58,231 nt of DNA from Spirochaetota bacterium (GTDB lineage Bacteria > Spirochaetota > UBA4802 > UBA5550): assembly GCA_016928865.1 (NCBI GenBank), contig JAFGJX010000131.1, positions 1 to 58,231 on the forward strand, in the 5' to 3' direction. Under the pieces are notes generated by a model. That model worked only from the letters and a program-made list of their open reading frames with translations. It ran no database searches and was not told where the DNA came from. A program made the translations under genes and the position numbers. Shown here in pieces: positions 51,677-58,231 of the stretch (position 1 is its first letter; every line of letters begins with the position of its first letter).

Positions 51677-51951
51677 GGGGTCAGAGTAAATTCCTCCGAT
51701 AGTTATCGGTAAACCCCGGGGGTCAGAGTAAAACCAGACCCAAAATATAAACTTTGATATATAGTGTGACAGGCCCCTGCAAATCAAGGCTGAGCGGCCA
51801 AGGACGTTTTTCGAATTCCGGTCTAAAAAACTGTGCCGCAGGCCGCGATGACTGTTTGCAGGGGTCTGAGCAACATCCTGGACCGATAGTTATCGGTAAT
51901 CGCAGGCCTGCAACCTGGGGGTCAGAGCAACCCCTCCAGACAGTTATCGGT
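51677..51951 (+). repeat. Dispersed motif pair, locus 4 (three tandem units)
   Basis: Three units: GGGGTCAGAGTAA (51677) with CCGATAGTTATCGGT (51696) and GGGGGTCAGAGTAA (51718); GGGGTCTGAGCAA (51861) with CCGATAGTTATCGGT (51883); GGGGGTCAGAGCAA (51917) with AGACAGTTATCGGT (51938). Between them lies a longer inverted pair CCCCTGCAAA / TTTGCAGGGG (about 51774-51864). No ORF of note. Confidence 0.9.
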
Positions 51952-51979
51952 GATTGCAAGCCTGTATATTGTATCCCGC

Positions 51980-52849
51980 TTACCGTTTCCTCAATAAAAA
52001 ATGCGCATCGCCAATGCTCAAATCCGTTCTGCCCGCAAATTTCTTATTGATCCGAAATCTCGGAAAATCATACGAAAGTGTCTTCTCCCACACCAGGTCA
52101 AATCCGCTCCGTTCAAACATGTCCATATAGTCCCGGTACCGCACCCGGTTGGTATAGGTCACTGCACTGTCAGTACAAAACTTTTCCCATGTAAAATCGG
52201 AATACTTGTAAAAAAGAAACGGATTCCCGAAAGAATGAAACTTGTCCTTGAGGTCCACGACATGATACATCATGCCGCCGGGATTCAGGATTTCCGACAT
52301 CCTGCGTATATATTGCTCAAGGTTTTGAACGTGGTGCAGCACGGCTATCGAATAAATAAAGTCAACATTATTCTCAAACACGATCGAGCGCAAATCGCCG
52401 GCAATGAATGCAATAAAATTCGGATTAAGCGCGCCGGTCTCCTGGTCTATGTACGGAAATTCCCTCGTATTGCTTCTTGATTTAAAAAATTCTATCTCAT
52501 TCTTGATATAGGAACGCTGCCGGTCAGAATCGGTGTAGCGAGGAAATTTATCAACCAGGATGACCCTGCGCGCTCCCGCATGCAGGAAGTTATAGGCGTT
52601 GATATACGAATTCCCCGGCCCTATTTCAAGCACCGATTTATCTTCTATGCGGAAGCCATTTTTTCTCAGGGCGTCCGATATCATGCTGAAATAGCTGTTG
52701 AGCGACGCGAAGTTGCTGCTGTAGAGATCGGGCAACAGGTAATCAAACAGGCGATAGCAGCGCAGCTTGCAATACAGTATTCGTATTATAAAATCAAACC
52801 TGTTGAACAGAAACCGGGCCAGCATGTTGTGCTTAATTAAAGAATGCAT
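51980..52849 (-). CDS. SAM-dependent methyltransferase (class I)
   Basis: The motif I VLEIGPGNSYINAYNFL and motif IV-like FIYSIAVLHHVQNLEQYIRRMSEILNPGGMMYHVVD identify a class I methyltransferase of the UbiE/Methyltransf_11 type. The N-terminal 60 residues are hydrophobic and aromatic (LARFLFNRFDFIIRILYCKLRCYRLF), perhaps membrane-associated. Codon use is more AT-rich than in its neighbours. No clear ribosome site precedes the ATG at 52849. Substrate unknown. It is isolated between a repeat cluster and the CoA-transferase gene. Confidence 0.75.
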   Translation of the reverse strand: MHSLIKHNMLARFLFNRFDFIIRILYCKLRCYRLFDYLLPDLYSSNFASLNSYFSMISDALRKNGFRIEDKSVLEIGPGNSYINAYNFLHAGARRVILVDKFPRYTDSDRQRSYIKNEIEFFKSRSNTREFPYIDQETGALNPNFIAFIAGDLRSIVFENNVDFIYSIAVLHHVQNLEQYIRRMSEILNPGGMMYHVVDLKDKFHSFGNPFLFYKYSDFTWEKFCTDSAVTYTNRVRYRDYMDMFERSGFDLVWEKTLSYDFPRFRINKKFAGRTDLSIGDAHFLLRKR

Positions 52850-52963
52850 TTATAGTCAATCCTGGCAATCTAAAAGCAGACTATCATCAGCAGTGCACTC
52901 AACATTGTGTCAACCAAATTTCAAAACCAATTAAACGTGTCAGCTTCGAGACAGAAACCGGAT

Positions 52964-54169
52964 TTAGAGCACCACCCCGTCACCTAAGAGGACATCAATC
53001 TCTGCGGGCGCATATCCGAGCCGGTCCTCGAGAATAAAGCGGCTGTGCTCTCCCAGGCCGGGCGCGGGCATGCGAATCTCCTGCTCGTATTCAGAAAATT
53101 TGAAGGGAAATCCGGGAACATTGATATCGCCATACTGGGCGTGGGTCACGGTGCGGAACATCCCGCGCACCGCAAGGTTTTCGTCGCGGTTCACCTGTTC
53201 GCTTGTGTAGGCGATGCCGCAGGGGATCTTTTTGCTTTCAAGCCGGGCGATGATGTCCCGGGAGTCATGGGCGGTCGTCCACTCCTCTATGAGGGCCACT
53301 GCCTCGTCGTGGTTCTGGACCTGCACGATCACGTTGCTGAATTTCGGGTCCGTGGCCATTTCAGGCCGGCCGATGACCTCCGCAAGGTCGCGCCACTGGC
53401 GGGGAGTGATGGCGACAACCGCCACCTTGCCGTCTTTCGACTTGAAGAAGCCGTAGAAGGGCATCCGGTCCTCGGAGTTCAGCACGTCCCTGGGATTGCG
53501 GCCAAGCTCCTTTTCAACGAACCCCATGATCGGCTCAAGCGCCTTGTCCATCGTGGCGCGGTAGTTGTTGTAGTACATCACGTCCTGCATGGAGATATCG
53601 ATATACTGACCCCTGCCGGTCCGCTCGCGCCCAAGCAGGGCGATCAGCACTGCGATGGCCGAGTAAGCCCCGGTGATCAGATCGCCCCAGTAGTTATCGG
53701 GAAGAAGGAAGGTGTCCTGGTCGTTCCAGTACTGGCCTCCCACGGACTGCGCGACAATATCGAAAGCGGACCGCTCCGGCTCCACGCCGGTCGCGCCGAA
53801 GCCGGAAATCGCCGCGTAGATGATGTCGTTCTTTAATGCGCGTATGTCTTCATAGCCCAGACCTCCCCGCTCCATGGCGCCGGGTACCAGGTTGTGGACC
53901 AGAATGTCCGCACCCGAAGCGAGTTTGCGGACGATGTCGCACCCCCGCGGATCGCGCCAGTCAACCGCAATGCCGTACTTGTTCCTGTTCAGGACCGAAT
54001 AGCAGCGCTCCGCGCCCGGCATGAGCTTGAAGATGAGACGAAGCGTGTCGCCCTGCGGCGGCTCGACCTTGATCACTTCGGCGCCCAGGTCAGCGAGTAT
54101 CTGCGTACAGCGCGACCCTGATATAAACTGGGTGATGTCGATCACCGTGATGCCCTTGAGAATCTGCAT
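52964..54169 (-). CDS. Class III CoA-transferase (CaiB/BaiF family)
   Basis: The N-terminus (LKGITVIDITQFISGSRCTQILADLGAEVIKVEPPQGD) is the family signature, with NRNKYGIAVDWRDPRG, the DILVHNLVPGAMERGGLGYEDIRA block, and Asp in ISMQDVMYYNNY at the position of the catalytic aspartate (ID(v/a)S..da). 401 residues from the ATG at 54169, which has GGGAGATATTC upstream. Class III enzymes transfer CoA between acids such as carnitine, formate/oxalate or succinate; the substrate is not clear. Confidence 0.9.
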   Translation of the reverse strand: MQILKGITVIDITQFISGSRCTQILADLGAEVIKVEPPQGDTLRLIFKLMPGAERCYSVLNRNKYGIAVDWRDPRGCDIVRKLASGADILVHNLVPGAMERGGLGYEDIRALKNDIIYAAISGFGATGVEPERSAFDIVAQSVGGQYWNDQDTFLLPDNYWGDLITGAYSAIAVLIALLGRERTGRGQYIDISMQDVMYYNNYRATMDKALEPIMGFVEKELGRNPRDVLNSEDRMPFYGFFKSKDGKVAVVAITPRQWRDLAEVIGRPEMATDPKFSNVIVQVQNHDEAVALIEEWTTAHDSRDIIARLESKKIPCGIAYTSEQVNRDENLAVRGMFRTVTHAQYGDINVPGFPFKFSEYEQEIRMPAPGLGEHSRFILEDRLGYAPAEIDVLLGDGVVL

Positions 54170-54262
54170 GCGAATATCTCCCGTAGTGAGGATATCGGAA
54201 GATATTACAGTATGCAAAAGATCATTCGGTCAAGATAATTTTTTTTACATTCCATGCAGGAG

Positions 54263-55228
54263 CTAATCTTTAAAATGATCATACCCGCGTTTCAGATCGC
54301 TCCTCTGCCCCTCCGAAGCGATATAGAGGCCTTCTTCTTTCTGCAAGATTTCTCCGACAACCGTAAAATCAGAAAATTCCTTACGCAGGCCTTTAATCCG
54401 ATCCGACTCGATGGTGAACACGAGCTCGAAGTCCTCTCCGCCGTACAGCGCATACTCGTACGGGTCTCCCGAGACCGCATGCGCGGCGTCGATGGTATCG
54501 CGCGACAGGGGGATCTTCTCCCGGTCGATCCGCGCGCCGGTGCCGCTCTCCTCGCAGATATGCGCCACCTCGCTCGCCAGCCCGTCGCTCACGTCGATCA
54601 TGGCGCCGGCGCGGCGCGCGATCGCCGCGCCCTCCCATTCCATGCGGCAGCACGGCTCGAGGTAGCCGCCGAGGCAGCCGTCCCGCCTGCCCGCCATGAG
54701 AAGGCGGAGGCCCGCCTCGCTCTTGCCGAGGGTGCCGGTAACGCAGATCAGCTCGCCGGGCCGCGCGCCGGCGCGGAAACGGGTGAAGCGTTTATCCGCA
54801 TCGCCGGCAAGCGCGATGTTGAAGGCAAGCTCCCTGCCGTGCGTGGTGTCTCCGCCGATCAGGGCGACGCGGTGCCTCCGCGCCGAATCATAAAGTCCCC
54901 GGTAAAACTCGTCCATGAATTCGACCTCGGTATCGGCCCTCAGCGCAAGCGAGATGAAGGCCCAGCGCGGCATGCCGCCCATGGCAACAATGTCCGACAC
55001 GTTCGCCTCCATGAGCTTCCATCCCACCTGGTACGGAGTATGCCAGTCGAGGGAGAAGTGCGTGTTCTCCACGAGCATGTCCACGGTCACCAGGAGGTAG
55101 CGTGCGTCCGTGTATTCGAGCACCGCGCAGTCGTCGCCTACCCCCTTCACGACCGCGGGATCGGCATTCGGCACGCCGGTCACCCGCCTGATGAAGGCGA
55201 ATTCCCCGCCGATATCCGAAAGTTTCAT
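54263..55228 (-). CDS. thiL: Thiamine-monophosphate kinase ThiL
   Basis: This PurM-fold kinase (321 residues) phosphorylates thiamine phosphate to TPP. Blocks seen: GVGDDCAVLE with the metal-binding Asp pair, TVDMLVENTHFSLDW, KLMEANVSDIVAMGGMPRWAFISLAL, GGDTTHG and DVSDGLASEVAHICEESGTGARID. The ATG at 55228 overlaps the thiC stop (ATGA), so it is coupled. It is the last gene of the thiamine operon. Confidence 0.93.
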   Translation of the reverse strand: MKLSDIGGEFAFIRRVTGVPNADPAVVKGVGDDCAVLEYTDARYLLVTVDMLVENTHFSLDWHTPYQVGWKLMEANVSDIVAMGGMPRWAFISLALRADTEVEFMDEFYRGLYDSARRHRVALIGGDTTHGRELAFNIALAGDADKRFTRFRAGARPGELICVTGTLGKSEAGLRLLMAGRRDGCLGGYLEPCCRMEWEGAAIARRAGAMIDVSDGLASEVAHICEESGTGARIDREKIPLSRDTIDAAHAVSGDPYEYALYGGEDFELVFTIESDRIKGLRKEFSDFTVVGEILQKEEGLYIASEGQRSDLKRGYDHFKD

Positions 55229-56496
55229 CTGCGGTACCGCGTCCTGCATTCCCTGTTGATCTTGGCCGAGCAGAAGTCGCCGCACATGGTGCAGACCTCG
55301 GCATCGTCCCGGCCCGTCTCCTTTCTCATGGCGCGGGCCTTTTCCGGGTTCATGGCGTGGCGGTACATCCCCTCCCAGTCGAGGTTGCTCCGCGCGCGCG
55401 ACATGGCGTCATCGCTGTCGCGCGCCCCCGGTATGCCCCGGGCGATATCGGCCGCGTGCGCCGCGATCTTTGACGCGACCACGCCGTCAATGACATCGCG
55501 TATATCCGGCAGGCCCAGGTGCTCCTTGGGCGTGAGGTAGCAGAGAAAATCGGCGCCGTAAAAAGCGGCCAGCGCCCCGCCGATCGCGCCGGTCAGGTGA
55601 TCATAGCCGGGCGAGCAGTCGGTGACCAGCGGACCCAGCACGTAAAAGGGGGCACCGTCACAGTATTGTTTCTGAAGTTCGATATTTTCCCTGATCAGGT
55701 GCAGGGGCACGTGGCCCGGTCCCTCGATCATCACCTGCACGTCCTTCGCCCGCGCCCGCGCGGCAAGCTCGCCCAGGGTCTTCAACTCCGCGTATTGCGC
55801 CTGATCGCTCGCGTCCGCCAGGCAGCCGGGCCGCAGGCCGTCGCCCAGGCTCAGGACCACATCGTGCTTTTTTGCCATCTCAAGAATCTCGTCGTAGCGC
55901 GCATAGAGCGGGTTCTCCTTCTCATGGTGGAGCATCCAGCTTATCAGGAAGCTCCCGCCGCGGGAGACCACTCCCATGATGCGTGATTCGAGCAGGGGCA
56001 CGCACGACCGGGTGACGCCGCAGTGCACGGTAATGAAGTCCACGCCGTCCTCGATGTGCGTCCGTATCGAATCGAGAAAATCGTCCTCCCCGAGTTCGGC
56101 CACGTCGGGACAGCGTACGATCGCCTCGTACACCGGCACCGTGCCGACCGGGACCTTTGACTGGCCCACGATCAGCCGCCGCATGGCGCGGATGTCGCCG
56201 CCGGTGGAGAGGTCCATGACCGTATCGGCGCCGTAGCGTATTGACGCGCGGAGCTTTTCCAGCTCCATGTCAGGATTGCTGCTATAGTTGGAGGTCCCGA
56301 TATTGGCGTTGACCTTGATCTTCAGCCCCCTGCCGATCGCCACCGGCGCGCAGTCGTGAAGCGTGCTTTTGCAGATGACTGTCCTGCCCGCCGCGACATC
56401 CCCGCAGATGATTTCCGCGTCAAGCGGCTCCCGTCCGGCGACCGCCTCCATCTCGGATGTGATGATGCCTTTTTTTGCCTGTTCCAGCTGTGTCAT
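55225..56496 (-). CDS. thiC: Phosphomethylpyrimidine synthase ThiC
   Basis: The radical SAM-type Fe-S motif lies at the C-terminus (CTMCGDFCSAK). The body has NANIGTSNYSSNPDMELEKL, GADTVMDLSTGGDI, TVHCGVTRSC and MIEGPGHVPLHLI, all ThiC hallmarks. It converts 5-aminoimidazole ribotide to HMP-P. The protein is the short form (423 residues) lacking the N-terminal domain of plant and proteobacterial enzymes. ATG 56496 (AAGGAAG upstream) overlaps the thiE stop (ATGA). Confidence 0.95.
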   Translation of the reverse strand: MTQLEQAKKGIITSEMEAVAGREPLDAEIICGDVAAGRTVICKSTLHDCAPVAIGRGLKIKVNANIGTSNYSSNPDMELEKLRASIRYGADTVMDLSTGGDIRAMRRLIVGQSKVPVGTVPVYEAIVRCPDVAELGEDDFLDSIRTHIEDGVDFITVHCGVTRSCVPLLESRIMGVVSRGGSFLISWMLHHEKENPLYARYDEILEMAKKHDVVLSLGDGLRPGCLADASDQAQYAELKTLGELAARARAKDVQVMIEGPGHVPLHLIRENIELQKQYCDGAPFYVLGPLVTDCSPGYDHLTGAIGGALAAFYGADFLCYLTPKEHLGLPDIRDVIDGVVASKIAAHAADIARGIPGARDSDDAMSRARSNLDWEGMYRHAMNPEKARAMRKETGRDDAEVCTMCGDFCSAKINRECRTRYRR

Positions 56497-57104
56497 ATGC
56501 CAAACTTCCTTTGAAACTTCAGTATTTCCGCTTTCACGTCGGGCTTCGTGACAACCGCGGATATTGCGCACACCATGTCAGCACCCGCCGCAATGACCTC
56601 GCCGGCGTTCGAGAGGTCAATGCCGCCAATCGCGACGAGCGGCACGCTGCACGCCCGCCGTATCTCTGACAGAACCGCAACGCCGCAGGGAGCGCCGGCG
56701 TCCGCCTTGGTGCCGGTCGCGAAAACGGGGCTTACGCCCAGGTAGTCCGCTCCCATTGACTCGGCCTCGCGCGCCTCGCTCACGGTGTGCACGGTCACGC
56801 CGATGATCCGGTCCCGCCCCAGGATCCGCCGCGCCTCCCGGTAGGGCAGATCGTCGGTTCCGATATGGACCCCGCCCGCGCCGACTGCCAGCGCGATATC
56901 CACCCGGTCGTTTATGACGAAGAGCGACCCGGTCCCGGTGCAGATTTCGGCGATACGCCGCGCCTCGTCATAGAGCGCGCGCGTCTCCGCCGACTTGTTA
57001 CGGTACTGTATGACCGCCACTCCCGAGGCGACCGCGTTCTCAACATCGCTCATAACGCCCGCTGCGCTGAGCCCCGCGTCGGTGATGAAATAATACCCCT
57101 TCAT
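56493..57104 (-). CDS. thiE: Thiamine-phosphate synthase ThiE
   Basis: A TIM-barrel enzyme of 203 residues joining HMP-PP and thiazole phosphate. Blocks: VIQYRNKSAETRAL, LFVINDRVDIALAVGAGGVHIGTDDLPYREAR, IGVTVHTVSEAREAESMGADYLGVSPVFATGTK and VPLVAIGGIDLSNAGEVIAAGADMVCAISAV. The start overlaps the thiM stop (ATGA). Confidence 0.94.
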   Translation of the reverse strand: MKGYYFITDAGLSAAGVMSDVENAVASGVAVIQYRNKSAETRALYDEARRIAEICTGTGSLFVINDRVDIALAVGAGGVHIGTDDLPYREARRILGRDRIIGVTVHTVSEAREAESMGADYLGVSPVFATGTKADAGAPCGVAVLSEIRRACSVPLVAIGGIDLSNAGEVIAAGADMVCAISAVVTKPDVKAEILKFQRKFGI

Positions 57105-57910
57105 CGCGCGGCAGCCCCTTCCGCCGTCACCTTCTGCATCGAGCTTACCTCTTCCTCTGTCAGGTGAAAGACGCGGTCGAGCAGGCGCTCTTTAAACGAC
57201 GCGGGGCCCGCGCACCCTTTCACGGCAAGCTCCGCCGCTATCTCGTAGCACGCGAGGCCGGCAGCGGCTGCGGCGGCCAGGCCGCCCGGCGAGGCCCCGG
57301 CAAAGGTACCGATCACCGATGCCGCCATGCAGCCGGTCCCGACCAGGTGTCCCATCATCTCATCGCCGTTCCTGATCAGGAACAGGGACGCCGGATCCGC
57401 GACAATGTCCTCCTTGCCGGTGATGACCGCGACGCATTCCCGTTCTTTCGCAAGCAGGCGCGCGATATCCGCGAGATCCTCCCGCACCGCGGCCGCGTCC
57501 ACGCCTCGTGTGCGCACGTCCCTTCCCGCGATCCGGGCGATTTCCGAAGCGTTTCCCTTGATGATATCGACGCGCGCTTCCTTCATCAGCTCAAAGCTCT
57601 TATGGTCCCTGAAGGGGGTCGCGCCGGCGCCGCACACGTCAAGCACAACCGGAATGCCATGCGCGTTCGCGGCGCGCGCGGCGATCTTCATGCTCTCCAC
57701 GAACTCTGTCGTGAGAGTGCCGATGTTCAGCACGAGCGCGGAAGCCATGCCCGCCATGTCGGCGACCTCTTCAGGCGCGTGCGCCATGACCGGCGACGCG
57801 CCGAAGCTCTTTACCACCTGGGCGCAGTCATAGATGGTGACCCAGTTGGTAAGGTGGTGCACCAGGGGCTTTTTCTCGCGTACGGCTTTCAGATAAGAAT
57901 AAATGTCCAT
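57101..57910 (-). CDS. thiM: Hydroxyethylthiazole kinase ThiM
   Basis: A ribokinase-like kinase of 269 residues: PLVHHLTNWVTIYDCAQVVKSFGASPVMAHAPEEV at the N-terminus, DVCGAGATPFRD, IIKGNASEIARIAG and VGTGCMAASVIGTFAG with the catalytic Cys/Gly region. It phosphorylates thiazole alcohol in salvage. GAGAGGA precedes the ATG at 57910. As first gene of the operon it is controlled by the TPP riboswitch upstream. No thiD gene is seen in the window. Confidence 0.94.
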   Translation of the reverse strand: MDIYSYLKAVREKKPLVHHLTNWVTIYDCAQVVKSFGASPVMAHAPEEVADMAGMASALVLNIGTLTTEFVESMKIAARAANAHGIPVVLDVCGAGATPFRDHKSFELMKEARVDIIKGNASEIARIAGRDVRTRGVDAAAVREDLADIARLLAKERECVAVITGKEDIVADPASLFLIRNGDEMMGHLVGTGCMAASVIGTFAGASPGGLAAAAAAGLACYEIAAELAVKGCAGPASFKERLLDRVFHLTEEEVSSMQKVTAEGAAAR

Positions 57911-58027
57911 AAAATGAAATCCTCTCAGCTATCACGCAGCCCTCTCCCCCGCACGCTGGCGAGGCCGGGTTTAAACGCATAATTAATGGTTCGTATACGG
58001 AATGGTTTTTCAGGAGGAATTTTGATT

Positions 58028-58117
58028 ATGTGCCTCGGCTCCCTTCGCTGGCATTACCCAGATCAGGTTCATCGGGTATAATCTCAGGCTCCTTCCGGAA
58101 CCACCCCATGGCATTAC
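58028..58117 (-). ncRNA. TPP riboswitch (THI element)
   Basis: Read leftward, the sequence shows the conserved TPP riboswitch core in order: GGGGTGG, CTGAGATTATACCC, GAACCTGATCTGGGTAATGCC and AGCGAAGGGAGC, closed by TGCC/GGCA. It binds thiamine pyrophosphate and represses the thiMECL operon. It sits 120 bases before thiM. The sequence between it and thiM has no clear intrinsic terminator, so control may act at the ribosome site or through a less obvious structure. Confidence 0.95.
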
Positions 58118-58118
58118 A

Positions 58119-58147
58119 ACAATACAAAAAGCGGCATATATAGTCAA
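58119..58147 (-). promoter_or_regulatory. Sigma-70 promoter of the thiamine operon
   Basis: Read leftward: TTGACT (58142-58147), a 17-base spacer and TATTGT (58119-58124). Transcription would start about 7 bases on, at the 5' edge of the riboswitch. Confidence 0.65.
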
Positions 58148-58231
58148 GTCAAAGTGGGAAATAATTCAAATCCCCTCCCCGCCCGCGGCAACAGACCGCC
58201 CCACCCCCTTCCCCCTCCCCGCCCGCGGGGA

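Noticed and set aside
1..58231. tRNA, rRNA, phage or integrase genes
   Set aside because: I looked for typical tRNA 3' ends, rRNA-like stretches and integrase/transposase motifs and found none that I can support.

Overview
This window looks like chromosomal DNA of a Gram-negative, free-living heterotroph. It encodes outer-membrane proteins (TolC, an OmpA-domain protein, a porin-like barrel), several lipoproteins with loose lipoboxes, an RND pump and fatty-acid oxidation enzymes. The loose lipoboxes, the KamA-family protein, the membrane-anchored AraC regulator and the many START/SCP2-type lipid-binding proteins would fit a Spirochaetota lineage (Leptospira-like side), but a deltaproteobacterial relative cannot be excluded from sequence alone. 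No rRNA, tRNA, CRISPR array, phage or transposase gene was recognised.

Layout. 1-925: an unknown gene cut by the window edge and a stand-alone LarC2-like protein. 1354-5154: a tight four-gene cluster (SRPBCC protein, acyl-ACP/aldehyde reductase-like protein with the catalytic cysteine, GMC oxidoreductase with a complete 4Fe-4S motif, ICMT-like membrane methyltransferase); this is the best candidate for an undescribed pathway. 5292-19434: mostly envelope and accessory genes (CsgG-like lipid-facing protein, two lipoproteins, Tat-exported DUF362 protein, SDR, KamA-like radical SAM enzyme, two coupled unknown helical proteins, a collagen-like GDQ-repeat lipoprotein, OmpA/PD40 protein, nitroreductase). 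19444-24183: divergent tolC and RND permease without an adaptor gene. 24220-30911: a leftward fatty-acid/enoate oxidation block with its own TetR regulator. 31140-36166: a NemR-like regulator, two paralogous Cys-rich ferredoxins, a START protein and a membrane AraC regulator. 36482-38371: SCP2 protein and poly(A) polymerase.

38571-51513 is a phosphate island: two PiT transporters, a DUF47 protein, PhoH, pstCA, pstB-phoU-phoB-phoR, pstS and a porin. The Pst transporter is split over three transcription units. Each unit is preceded by a shared AT-rich motif in 11-bp steps (TTAACAnAAT then CTTTATAA), which I propose as this lineage's Pho box.

51980-58147: a methyltransferase, a class III CoA-transferase, and a thiM-thiE-thiC-thiL operon in which every junction is an ATGA overlap and which is led by a clear TPP riboswitch with its own promoter.

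Three families of small repeats are scattered between genes: a ~155-bp element with inverted ends (three copies), a paired motif GGGGTCAGAG(T/C)AA plus the palindrome CCGATAGTTATCGGT (four loci), and a 131-bp foldback element. Several of these lie exactly on or next to stop codons of neighbouring genes.
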